Shown here in pieces: positions 1-7,100 of a DNA stretch of 11,153 bases. How positions within the stretch are numbered: position 1 is the first letter of the stretch; every line of letters starts with the position of its first letter. The notes beneath the pieces were generated by a model. The model was not told the DNA's origin. It searched no databases and saw nothing but the letters and a program-made list of their open reading frames with translations. Source of the stretch: Elusimicrobia bacterium RIFCSPLOWO2_01_FULL_54_10 (lineage in GTDB: Bacteria > Elusimicrobiota > Elusimicrobia > 2-02-FULL-39-32). Location of the stretch: assembly GCA_001799975.1 (NCBI GenBank), contig MGUQ01000018.1:578-11730 (forward strand). Reading direction: 5' to 3'. The position numbers and the translations under genes are program-made.

Positions 1-647
1 ATTTGCCCGCCATGGACGACGATGACCTGCGCCGCGGGCGGCCCACCAGCCACAAAGTTTTTGGAGAAGCCATCGCCATATTGGCCGGCGACGCCCTGCT
101 CACCCATGCGTTCAAACTGGCGTCAAAAAATGGTAAAATACCCAGCTTCGCCATTCCAAAAGCCGTGGAAGCCATCGCGGTTGGAGCAGGCACCGAGGGC
201 ATGGTGGGCGGCCAGGTGATGGACATTGAAATGGAAGGCGGGAAATGGAAGAAAATCCATCCCAAGCGGCGCGGAGCGGTTTTGCGGACGATTCATGAGA
301 ATAAAACGGCCGCGCTGATCACAGCAAGCTTGCTTTCCGGCGCGCTCCTGGCTCAAGCCAGGGCAAGACAGCTCAAAAGTTTGAAAGAATACGGCACAGC
401 GCTGGGCCTGGCGTTCCAGGTGGCCGACGACATTTTAGATGTGACCGCTGATAAAAAACTGCTCGGCAAGAAGGGCTCGGACGCGGCAAACAAGAAGCTC
501 ACTTACGCGTCCTTGTACGGCCTGGAAAAAGCGCGACGGATGGCCCGGGAGTTGTCAGATAGAGCAAAGCGTTCGCTCAAGATTTTTGGAAAAAGAGGCT
601 GGGTATTGAACGACCTGGCCGATTATGTGGTTGAAAGAGCCTATTAA
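1..647 (+). CDS. ispA: Polyprenyl (farnesyl/geranylgeranyl) diphosphate synthase, 5'-truncated
   Basis: This is the C-terminal 214 residues of a short-chain trans-isoprenyl diphosphate synthase, which condenses isopentenyl diphosphate onto allylic diphosphates in the cytosol. The reading frame begins at base 3, and the gene's true start lies upstream of the window; the family is usually about 290-300 residues, so roughly the first 80 are missing. The first aspartate-rich motif (MDDDDLRRGRPTSHK) is at bases 12-56, followed by the typical FGEAIAILAGDALL. A KTAALI segment starts near base 305. The second aspartate-rich motif DDILD is at 426-440, in the context GLAFQVADDILD. The C-terminal GSD...K.TY..L.GLEKAR block is also normal. 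All catalytic motifs in the visible part are intact. dxs follows after 26 bp, so the two are probably co-transcribed. IspA, GGPP synthase and other short-chain lengths cannot be told apart from this sequence alone; ispA is the most likely name next to dxs. Confidence 0.94.
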   Translation, partial: LPAMDDDDLRRGRPTSHKVFGEAIAILAGDALLTHAFKLASKNGKIPSFAIPKAVEAIAVGAGTEGMVGGQVMDIEMEGGKWKKIHPKRRGAVLRTIHENKTAALITASLLSGALLAQARARQLKSLKEYGTALGLAFQVADDILDVTADKKLLGKKGSDAANKKLTYASLYGLEKARRMARELSDRAKRSLKIFGKRGWVLNDLADYVVERAY

Positions 648-673
648 TTTCACACAAGGAAAAAACAAGGACT

Positions 674-2566
674 ATGTCTCTTCTTAAAATGATCAAGAAC
701 CCCCAGGACCTGAAAGCCATTCAAAAGGCGCTTTTGCCTCAGGTCTGCAAGGAAGTGCGGGAGCGGATTCTGGATGTGGTGTCCCGCAAGGGCGGCCATC
801 TGGGAGCTTCCTTGGGCGCCACGGAAATCACCGTCGCCCTGCACTATGTTTTTGAATCCCCTAAAGACAAAATCGTCTGGGACACGGGCCACCAGACTTA
901 CGGTCACAAGATCTTAACCGGCCGGTCCGACAAACTCGAAACCATCCGCCAGTTCGGCGGCCTTTCCGGCTTTATCCTGCGCAAAGAATCCGAGCATGAC
1001 ACTTTCGGCGGCGGCCACGCCTCCACGGCCATTTCCGCCGCCTTGGGAATGGCAGCCGCCCGCGACGTGAAGGGTGAGAACAACAAAGTGGTTGCGGTCA
1101 TTTCCGACGGCTGCATCACGGGCGGGGAATCTTACGAAGGCCTGCAGAACGCGGGCCATTTGGGGGCAGACCTTCTGGTGGTCCTGAATGACAACCAGAT
1201 GTTCATCTCGCACCGCGTGGGCGCCATGGGCACATTTTTAGCCAAGATTTTAACTCTGGGCATCGTCACCAAGTGGGAAAAGCGGCTTGAAAAGTTCCTG
1301 GCCCGCGTGCATTTCTGGGGCGCGGGGCTTGTGCGGCTGGGCAAGCGCCTGAAAGTCCTCTTGTTCCCGGGCATCCTTTTTGAGGAAATGGGCTTTTCTT
1401 ATTTCGGCCCCGTGGATGGCCACGACATCGGCCGCCTGGTGGAAGTTCTGGAAGCCATCAAAAAAGTCAAGGGCCCCGCCCTGTTGCACATCATCACCAA
1501 GAAAGGCAAAGGCTACGAACACGCTGAGAAAGACGTGTTCGGCTGGCACGCTCCGGGAAAATTTGACGTAAACACCGGGGAAATCCAAAAATCCGCCGGC
1601 AGCCCCACGCCCTTCACCAAGATTTTCGGACAAACCCTTGTGCGCCTGGCCAAAGAAGACAAACGCATTGTGGCCATCACGGCCGCCATGCCCGACGGCA
1701 CCGGCACGGACCAAATGCGGGACGCCATCCCCGAGAGATATTTTGACGTGGGCCTGGCGGAACAGCACGCGGTCACCTTTGCGGGCGGGCTGGCCACGCA
1801 GGGCTTAAAACCCGTTGTGGCTGTCTATTCCACTTTCCTCCAGCGCGCGTTCGACCAGATGGAGAACGACATCGGCCTCCAAAACCTGCCCGTGGTCTTT
1901 GTTCTGGACCGAGCCGGCCTGGTGGGCGACGACGGCCCCACGCACCACGGGGTTTTTGATTTGGGCTACATCCGCCTCATCCCCAATTTCGTGCACATGG
2001 CGCCCAAAGACGAAAACGAGCTCCAGCACATGGTTTATACCGCCGTGAAATACGACAAAGGCCCCATCGCGTTGCGCTATCCGCGCGGAGCCAGCCTGGG
2101 CGTGGAAATGGACAAAGAGTTCAAGCTCATTCCCATCGGCAAAGGGGAAATCCTCAAGGAAAACCCCGCGGACCAGGCTTTTGTCCTCGCCATCGGCAGC
2201 ATGGTTTATCCGGCCATGGAAGCGGCGCAGGCCCTGGAAAAAGAAGGCCTCCGCGTGGGCGTGGCCAACATGCGTTTTGTCAAACCCATCGATAAAGATC
2301 TTTTGAAGTCCCTCATCCAGCGCGGCATCCGCAAGTTTATCACCGTTGAGGAAAACCTCCTCGCCGGCGGTTTTGGGAGCGCCGTTATGGAAACCCTGGA
2401 AGGCGAGCAGGTGCAGATCACCCGCATCGGCATCGACGATCATTTCACCGAGCACGGCACGCAGCCCATCCTCCGGGACATTGAAGGCCTTTCGCCCGAA
2501 AAGATTGCGGAAAAAATCCGCACTCTGCTGCCCAAGCGGACCCAGCAGACGGCCGCGATTGCCTAA
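674..2566 (+). CDS. dxs: 1-deoxy-D-xylulose-5-phosphate synthase
   Basis: This complete 630-residue enzyme, the usual family length, makes DXP from pyruvate and glyceraldehyde 3-phosphate with thiamine diphosphate, the first step of the MEP isoprenoid pathway. Visible marks in order: GGHLGASLGATEITVALHYV (residues 40-59) with the N-terminal active-site His; DTGHQTYGHKILTGR (70-84); the ThDP/Mg segment with SDG (144-146) and NDNQM (172-176); GFSYFGPVDGHD (240-251); the catalytic Glu in GLAEQHAVTFAGG (360-372, E363); DRAGLVGDDGPTHHG (412-426); YPRG (469-472); and a transketolase C-terminal domain. The first Gly of the usual GDG motif is Ser here, and the following usual GGM reads GGE. ATG 674 is chosen because it gives the family's N-terminus and has AAGG just upstream (667-670), although the spacing is short. 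The start lies 26 bp after ispA, and the stop overlaps the proposed tlyA start. Confidence 0.97.
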   Translation: MSLLKMIKNPQDLKAIQKALLPQVCKEVRERILDVVSRKGGHLGASLGATEITVALHYVFESPKDKIVWDTGHQTYGHKILTGRSDKLETIRQFGGLSGFILRKESEHDTFGGGHASTAISAALGMAAARDVKGENNKVVAVISDGCITGGESYEGLQNAGHLGADLLVVLNDNQMFISHRVGAMGTFLAKILTLGIVTKWEKRLEKFLARVHFWGAGLVRLGKRLKVLLFPGILFEEMGFSYFGPVDGHDIGRLVEVLEAIKKVKGPALLHIITKKGKGYEHAEKDVFGWHAPGKFDVNTGEIQKSAGSPTPFTKIFGQTLVRLAKEDKRIVAITAAMPDGTGTDQMRDAIPERYFDVGLAEQHAVTFAGGLATQGLKPVVAVYSTFLQRAFDQMENDIGLQNLPVVFVLDRAGLVGDDGPTHHGVFDLGYIRLIPNFVHMAPKDENELQHMVYTAVKYDKGPIALRYPRGASLGVEMDKEFKLIPIGKGEILKENPADQAFVLAIGSMVYPAMEAAQALEKEGLRVGVANMRFVKPIDKDLLKSLIQRGIRKFITVEENLLAGGFGSAVMETLEGEQVQITRIGIDDHFTEHGTQPILRDIEGLSPEKIAEKIRTLLPKRTQQTAAIA

Positions 2567-3293
2567 ACCGCCCAAAAAATCCCGCCTAGACCAGCTCCTC
2601 TTAGATAAGCAACTCGCATCAAGCCTTAAAGAAGCGCAAGCGTTCATTTTGTCCGGGCGCGTGAGAATTCCCGGGATATCCGCACAACTCAAGCCGGGGA
2701 CCTTCTTTAATACTGATTTGAAAATTGCCCTGACGTAGGCCCAAAAATATGTCTCGCGAGGCGGGGACAAGCTGGAAGCGGCCCTTGACTTTTGGGGCAT
2801 TTCCGTCAAAGATTGCGTTTGCCTGGACATCGGAAGTTCCACCGGCGGATTCACAGACTGTCTGCTGCAAAAAGGGGCTAAAACAGTTTACGCGGTGGAT
2901 GTGGGCACGGGCCAGGCGGACCCTAAAATAAGGAATCATCCGCGCGTGCGGCTCTTTGAAAAAACCCACATTTTGGAATGGGTTCCGGATTTTAAGGAAG
3001 AGCGACCCGTTTTGACAGTCATGGACGTTTCATTTATTTCGCTCAAAAAAGTGCTGCCCAAAATCATGGTATTTAAGACGAAAATGATTCTGGCTCTCGT
3101 AAAACCCCAGTTTGAAGCTCCAGCAAGGGATTTGAGGCATGGAATCATTAAAGACGGAGCAGCACGGGAGATGGCGGTGGGAGACATTGTCCAATTTGCG
3201 GCGGCGTCCGGGTTTTCCGTGCAAGGACGCCTGCCCTGCCCTGTTCTGGGAGCAAAAGGGAACCAGGAAGAATGGCTCAATCTTTCAGTTTAA
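2559..3293 (+). pseudogene. tlyA: TlyA-family S4/FtsJ rRNA 2'-O-methyltransferase interrupted by an in-frame TAG
   Basis: The family methylates cytidine 2'-hydroxyls in rRNA using S-adenosylmethionine. A TTG at 2559, overlapping the dxs stop by 8 nt, opens a 244-codon frame that starts MPKPPKKSRLDQLLLD; this TTG choice is inferred. Codons 8-59 form the S4 RNA-binding domain (RLDQLLLDKQLA..EAQAFILSGRV). Codon 60 (2736-2738) is TAG. The same frame then continues without another stop: YVSRGGDKLEAAL (64-76), SAM motif I LDIGSSTGGFTD (89-100), MDVSFISL (155-162), LVKPQFEA (180-187) and GNQEEW (234-239). The Lys/Asp/Lys/Glu residues expected for a 2'-O-methyltransferase (K71, D156, K182, E237 or E238) are present. 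The total length matches intact family members. No plausible start lies between the TAG and motif I; the first in-frame alternative (GTG 2895) would lose the SAM motif. It is either a one-base pseudogene, a sequencing error (CAG to TAG), or a gene read through by a suppressor. Confidence 0.88.
2736..2738 (+). other. In-frame amber codon splitting tlyA between its two domains
   Basis: The codons read ..gcc ctg acg TAG gcc caa aaa tat gtc.., with TlyA-like protein on both sides in the same frame and no shift. One C-to-T change (CAG to TAG) would explain it. The convincing stops in the window (ispA, dxs, tlyA, HEAT gene) are all TAA, so TAG is not used as a normal stop here. With only four genes that is weak support for any recoding idea. 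Confidence 0.85.
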
Positions 3294-3297
3294 GGAG
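3292..3297 (+). promoter_or_regulatory. Shine-Dalgarno AAGGAG, now stranded from its gene
   Basis: AAGGAG overlaps the tlyA TAA (3291-3293) and sits 5 nt before the ATG at 3303. It is by far the best SD in the window. The ATG it serves now opens only a 23-codon frame. If the 71-bp element and one ATGAT repeat are removed, the same SD stands 5 nt before the HEAT gene's ATG-ATC-ATT-AAA start, so it was probably the HEAT gene's own ribosome binding site, coupled to tlyA. Confidence 0.75.
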
Positions 3298-3302
3298 ACC
3301 CC

Positions 3303-3374
3303 ATGATCACATCACCTACTTATTCACGAAGTGAATTATCAATGATATGCCCGCTTTGCAGGCAAAGTAGGTGA
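3303..3374 (+). CDS. Possible 23-residue leader ORF upstream of the HEAT gene
   Basis: An ATG 5 nt after AAGGAG opens 23 codons ending at TGA 3372-3374. The peptide begins MITSPTYSRSEL and ends MICPLCRQSR, and resembles no family I recognise. The frame runs through most of the palindromic element and stops 4 nt before the ATG of the HEAT gene (3379), close enough for terminating ribosomes to restart there. The good initiation signal suggests it is translated; the peptide itself may have no role. It probably arose when the element inserted just after the original start codon. Confidence 0.35.
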   Translation: MITSPTYSRSELSMICPLCRQSR

Positions 3375-3378
3375 TGTG
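3308..3378 (+). mobile_element. 71-bp palindromic miniature element with 14-bp terminal inverted repeats and 5-bp target duplication
   Basis: The ends are perfect inverted repeats: CACATCACCTACTT at 3308-3321 and AAGTAGGTGATGTG at 3365-3378. Flanking direct repeats ATGAT lie at 3303-3307 and 3379-3383. Outside the element proper the pairing runs 2 bp further, so the full arms are 16 bp (3306-3321 with 3365-3380). The interior consists of three smaller inverted repeats end to end: ATTCAC-GAA-GTGAAT (3322-3336), TATCA-A-TGATA (3337-3347), and an imperfect TGCCCGC/GCAGGCA hairpin (3348-3364), giving a cloverleaf-like layout. It encodes no transposase and would need one in trans, as MITEs do. The strand is arbitrary. 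The direct repeat extends to 7 bp (ATGATCA), so the exact boundary is ambiguous by 2 bp. Alternatives are a cruciform or RNA regulatory structure that never moved. The clean restoration of SD plus start codon after removal favours insertion. Confidence 0.6.
3369..3373 (+). promoter_or_regulatory. Replacement SD-like AGGTG within the element's right arm
   Basis: AGGTG stands 5 nt before the HEAT-gene ATG (3379) and is part of the right inverted repeat. In a folded transcript it would pair with CACCT of the left arm (3313-3317), hiding the site. Ribosomes translating the leader ORF would open it. This is inferred from position and complementarity only. Confidence 0.4.
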
Positions 3379-4074
3379 ATGATCATTAAAATTCCCAAAG
3401 GACTGTTCAAGGGTTTCAAGGTGAAAGTTCAGGAAAAGTCCTCATCCCAGCCGTCTCCGTCAAGCCCGGCAAAACCGCCATCGGCATCCGCGCCGGAGCC
3501 TCTCAACCTGGAAAAAGAGCTTGCCCGCAAACCGTCTCCGGCTCTCATTAGTTCGCTCGACGATGCGGATCCCTTTGTGCGGTCGGTTTCATCCGAAGTT
3601 CTGGGGAGAATGAAAGACCGGGATGCCGTCAAGCCTTTAATACGCCTCCTTAAAGACACCTCAAAATATGTCCGTGAAAAAGCTGCGGTTTCCCTGGGCT
3701 ACATCGGGGACAAAGCCGCCGTCCCTGCCCTCATCGAAGCCTTGAACGATGATGCGGAAGATGTCCGCATCACCGTGGCGGGAGTCTTGGGATACCTGAG
3801 GGACAGGGAAGCCGTGCCTGCTCTGATCCATTCTCTTTCCGACACGAGCCCCGTGGCCCGCATGAAAGCGGCCATTTCCCTGGGGGTCATCGGTGACGAC
3901 GAGGCTGTCACAGCGCTTTATCAGGCCGCCAAAGACGAAAACGAGATGGTGAGAAAATACGCTTGCGAGGCGCTCGGCAACATCGGCAAGCCCGCGGTTT
4001 CCGCCCTCCTTTTGTGCCTCAAGGATGAGCGCATTCGCGCTCATGCCGCCCAATCCCTCGTAAAAATCAAATAA
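3379..4074 (+). CDS. HEAT-repeat (PBS-lyase-type) protein, probable scaffold
   Basis: This is a cytosolic-looking 231-residue protein without signal peptide or membrane segment. A short basic N-terminus (MIIKIPKGLFKGFKVKVQEK) is followed by a Ser/Pro-rich low-complexity linker (about residues 21-46). From about residue 50 to the end come five to six HEAT-like helical repeats of about 31 residues, with the recurring pattern AV.PLI..L.D....VR..AA..LG.IGD..AVPAL. Such repeats form a superhelical protein-binding surface, and no catalytic residues are apparent. ATG 3379 is preferred over the GTG at 3376 because ATG-ATC-ATT-AAA is what follows the old SD once the palindromic element is removed. It lies downstream of tlyA, probably on the same transcript. 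The partner and exact role are unknown; phycobilin lyase function is not implied by the repeat type. Confidence 0.85.
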   Translation: MIIKIPKGLFKGFKVKVQEKSSSQPSPSSPAKPPSASAPEPLNLEKELARKPSPALISSLDDADPFVRSVSSEVLGRMKDRDAVKPLIRLLKDTSKYVREKAAVSLGYIGDKAAVPALIEALNDDAEDVRITVAGVLGYLRDREAVPALIHSLSDTSPVARMKAAISLGVIGDDEAVTALYQAAKDENEMVRKYACEALGNIGKPAVSALLLCLKDERIRAHAAQSLVKIK

Positions 4075-4080
4075 TTCCGA

Positions 4081-4096
4081 TGTGACAAAAGTCACA
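4081..4096 (+). promoter_or_regulatory. Crp/Fnr-family-type operator, perfect palindrome
   Basis: TGTGACAAAAGTCACA is a perfect inverted repeat with the TGTGA-N6-TCACA form typical of Crp-family sites. It lies about 76 bp before the inferred transcription start of the giant gene. A hairpin of the same bases followed by TTTCTTT could alternatively act as a weak terminator for the HEAT gene, which ends at 4074. Which regulator binds is unknown. Confidence 0.6.
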
Positions 4097-4102
4097 TTTC
4101 TT

Positions 4103-4118
4103 TGTGACAAAAGGCACA
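4103..4118 (+). promoter_or_regulatory. Second Crp/Fnr-type half-conserved operator
   Basis: TGTGACAAAAGGCACA matches the site at 4081 in 15 of 16 bases, with one mismatch in the right half. It starts 22 bp after it, about two helical turns, so both would face the same side of the DNA. It ends 11 bp before the -35 box. The repeat spacing and position support a genuine tandem operator. Confidence 0.55.
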
Positions 4119-4129
4119 TCAATAATCCC

Positions 4130-4158
4130 TTGACAGAGTTTTGAATCCATGTTATATC
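4130..4158 (+). promoter_or_regulatory. Sigma70-type promoter of the giant secreted-protein gene
   Basis: A consensus -35 box TTGACA (4130-4135) is followed by a 17-bp spacer and an extended -10 (TG at 4150-4151, TATATC at 4153-4158). Transcription should start near 4165, leaving a leader of only about 10 nt before ATG 4175, with no clear SD (only AAAAAG). It is the best promoter visible in the window. Confidence 0.7.
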
Positions 4159-4174
4159 TGGATTACTAAAAAGA

Positions 4175-7100
4175 ATGAAATCCAAACCGCAACTTAAACG
4201 CACCGGGTTTTTACTCGTTCTGGGCTTGTTTTTAAGCCCAGGTTTTTTTGCGTCTCCCGCCTCCGCCGCCGTCAACGATAACATTGTGAACGCGGTTGAT
4301 CTCCGGGATCAAAACACGGTCAGCTATTCGACGGTCACTCCAAATTTTGTCGTTTCCACCGCCGCTTTCCCCACAACCACCGCCAACCAGGCTCTAGAAA
4401 GCGGAGAGGATGGAGGCTGCCGCACCGTTTCCAGGTCCGTGTGGTACAAATACGTTTCGACCACGGCCATGATCCTCAATATGGACACCATCGGATCTGA
4501 TTACGACACGGTTCTTGGCGTTTGGAAGGCGACTTCCACCATGGTCGCGCTGATGTCGGGGCTTTCGCAACAGGTGGCTTGCGACGATGACTCGGCGGGG
4601 AACGTCAAATCAAAGATTACGAACGTTTCTTTGAGTAGAAACACAACCTATTTCTTCCAGCTTTCCGCGTACAGTTCCGGCGGCTCGGGCGGCACTCTGG
4701 TTTTCACCGCCACCTTCACACCCACCACTGAGGACCTGGCTCCGCCGTCAGCGTCCATCCAGCAGCCCGGCCCCAACATCCCCACCCTGACCAATCTGCC
4801 TTATATATTAGGAAACGTCTCGGACAATGTGGGAGTCAGCCGCGTTTCCGTCAAAATGAGTTCCGGGGGCGCCGAAGGCTTGGGGCCCACAAGTTCGCAT
4901 TTTGATTTTTATCTCTGGTCCTGGGTGATGAACTGTTCCACCTGCTCCGGTGACGCCTATCTTTACAGCGGGGTCAATTCTTCCACCACCACATGGGACA
5001 AGTATCTGCCCACACTGGTTGACGGATCGTCCTACTTTATCCGGGTGACCGCATATGATTCTTCGGGCAACAGCACCGCATTTGACCAGATCAACTCCAC
5101 CTTCATTTTTTCCTCGCCCAATGTGCCCAACGACAGCTATCTAAACCCCAAGATCATCAAATCGACAGATGTCCCTTATGTGGACATTTCCACCACCACT
5201 TCTGCCACCTATTCCACTCAGATCAGCCCTTCCTGCAGCTACGGGGCGGCGAACAGGGATGTCTGGTACAAATACATTTCCACCTCCACAAGCGGGCTGG
5301 AAGTCCGCACCTTGGGGTCCAACCACAACACAATTCTGGCCGTCTGGAGAAGCACGGGCGAAACTCCGGGCGCCAATCCCCCGTACGCCATTCCTGTGAG
5401 CACCGCAGGAGATTTGGCCTGCAGCCATCCCTATACCTCCGACGCGTACGCTTCAATCCAGCTGCAGAACACCGTGACCTATTTCTTCCAGGTGATGTCG
5501 GACTACGGCAACGGCGGCCAGCTTAAATTCAATCTGTCGCTTCAGGATACGGATGCCACTCCCCCCAGTCCCGTCACCACCCTGAGTGCAACGGGCGACG
5601 TCAATCCGGGTTCGGTCAAGCTTCAATGGACCGCAGTCGGAGATGACGGCGGTGTTGGACGGGCAAGTTCTTATGACATTCGCTTTGCGACCATTGCGAT
5701 AAGCAACCTGTTCACTTCTTTCAGCAGCATGACGCCGATTACAAGCTCTCCCACATTTGTGTCGAACCCCACCCCCTCCACAGCGGCGGCTGTTCAGACG
5801 CAGTATTTATACGGACTTCCTTACAAAACAACGGTTTATTTCCTTATCAGGACATATGATGAGTCCTTCAACTCCAGTCTCTCCAACGCCGCCACGGCTT
5901 TTGTCCCGGGAACTCTGGATGCGGCCGCGAACCTTTCCCTTTCGCTGGCGACCTCCGTTGTTTCCGTGCCTTATTCCGACGAAAAATTGGTTACCTCGGG
6001 AGCCGGGGCTGACTGGCCGCCTCCCTGCGGACCCTATATCTACGGCACCGACAGAAACTATTGGTTCAAATACATCTCCGCTGCGACCACCAACTATGTG
6101 GCCAATACGTTCAATTCCAATTTTGACACCGTGTTGACCGTTTACAGCAGCACGGGATCCATCAATCCGGCAAATGTCCCTATTCCAAGCTCAGGCACAA
6201 GCCTGGGCTGCAGCAATAATGAGCTCGGCACTCAACAGTCCCGAGTCAATTTCAGCGCCATCCAGGGCACAACATACTATTTCCAAGTCATGAAGCAGGC
6301 TGGGGTGAACGGGACCCTTCGCTTCCAGTTGGGCGCAGCGGATTCGATCAAGCCCGGATCCATCACCTCCCTGGTTGCTCAGCCCGGGGCCCAGAACGGA
6401 GAAGTGAACCTGTCCTGGATCGAGCCAGCCGACGATGGCTATGCAGGAAGCCCCGTCTCGGGGTACCTCGTTCGCTACTCCTCGGCTTCTTCCATCAGTT
6501 CCACCAATTTTGATTCTACAGGTACGGTTTTTAATGTAGAAGCCTTTCCGCTCTACCAGAATTCACCTGTGGCCGTGCTTCCCGGAGCCATTGTTAATTA
6601 TGTCGTCAGAAATCTTACACAAGGTTCGACTTATTGGTTTTCAGTCCGATCCATGGACACATCCGGCAACGTGTCCAATCCCTCCAACAGCCCCTTTGCG
6701 CGTTCCATGGCGCCCACGGCCCAGCCCGGGGACGGCGAAGGTTCAATCCAAATCCGGGACGCTGGCGGAAGCAATATCCTCACCTCCGTCCCCATCAGTT
6801 CTAACATTCCAACCATCAACATGAGGTTCACGGTTGGGGCTTCATCGATGGCTTTCGGCGGCAGAATTTCCATCCGTTTTCCTGAATATTGGACTCCGCC
6901 GTGCTTTGGGTGCGGCCCTAATCCGGGATTGGTGACGGTCAGCACGATCACGGCATCCATTCCCGTGAGCCAACTCTCCGTGGAGCAGGACTATTCGGAC
7001 TATACGGGCCGCACGGTCATGGTCAAAGTGTCCAGCACCATTTTGAACGCCGGCGACATCATCAACATTGCCTATTCGAACGTCAATACCCAATACAACA

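Noticed and set aside
1805..2854. 349-codon antisense open frame over dxs and tlyA
   Set aside because: It lies opposite well-conserved dxs and tlyA sequence, has no family-like motifs or SD, and is the usual mirror of GC-rich codon use.
2749..2931. Small frame starting at ATG 2749 as a restart for the methyltransferase half of tlyA
   Set aside because: It is in the wrong frame; the conserved YVSRGG and SAM-motif residues lie in the frame shared with the S4 domain.
3306..3380. tRNA or tRNA-like gene suggested by the cloverleaf layout
   Set aside because: The outer stem is 16 bp, the loops are 1-3 nt, and there is no T-loop GGTTCGA-type sequence or anticodon loop, so it is not a tRNA.
4081..4120. 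CRISPR-like or tandem repeat array
   Set aside because: There are only two short palindromic copies, with no spacers or further repeats; operator sites are the simpler reading.
3661..4284. 207-codon antisense frame over the HEAT gene and the giant gene's promoter
   Set aside because: It is opposite the clear HEAT repeats and the signal peptide. The protein reads as low-information sequence with no recognisable domain.
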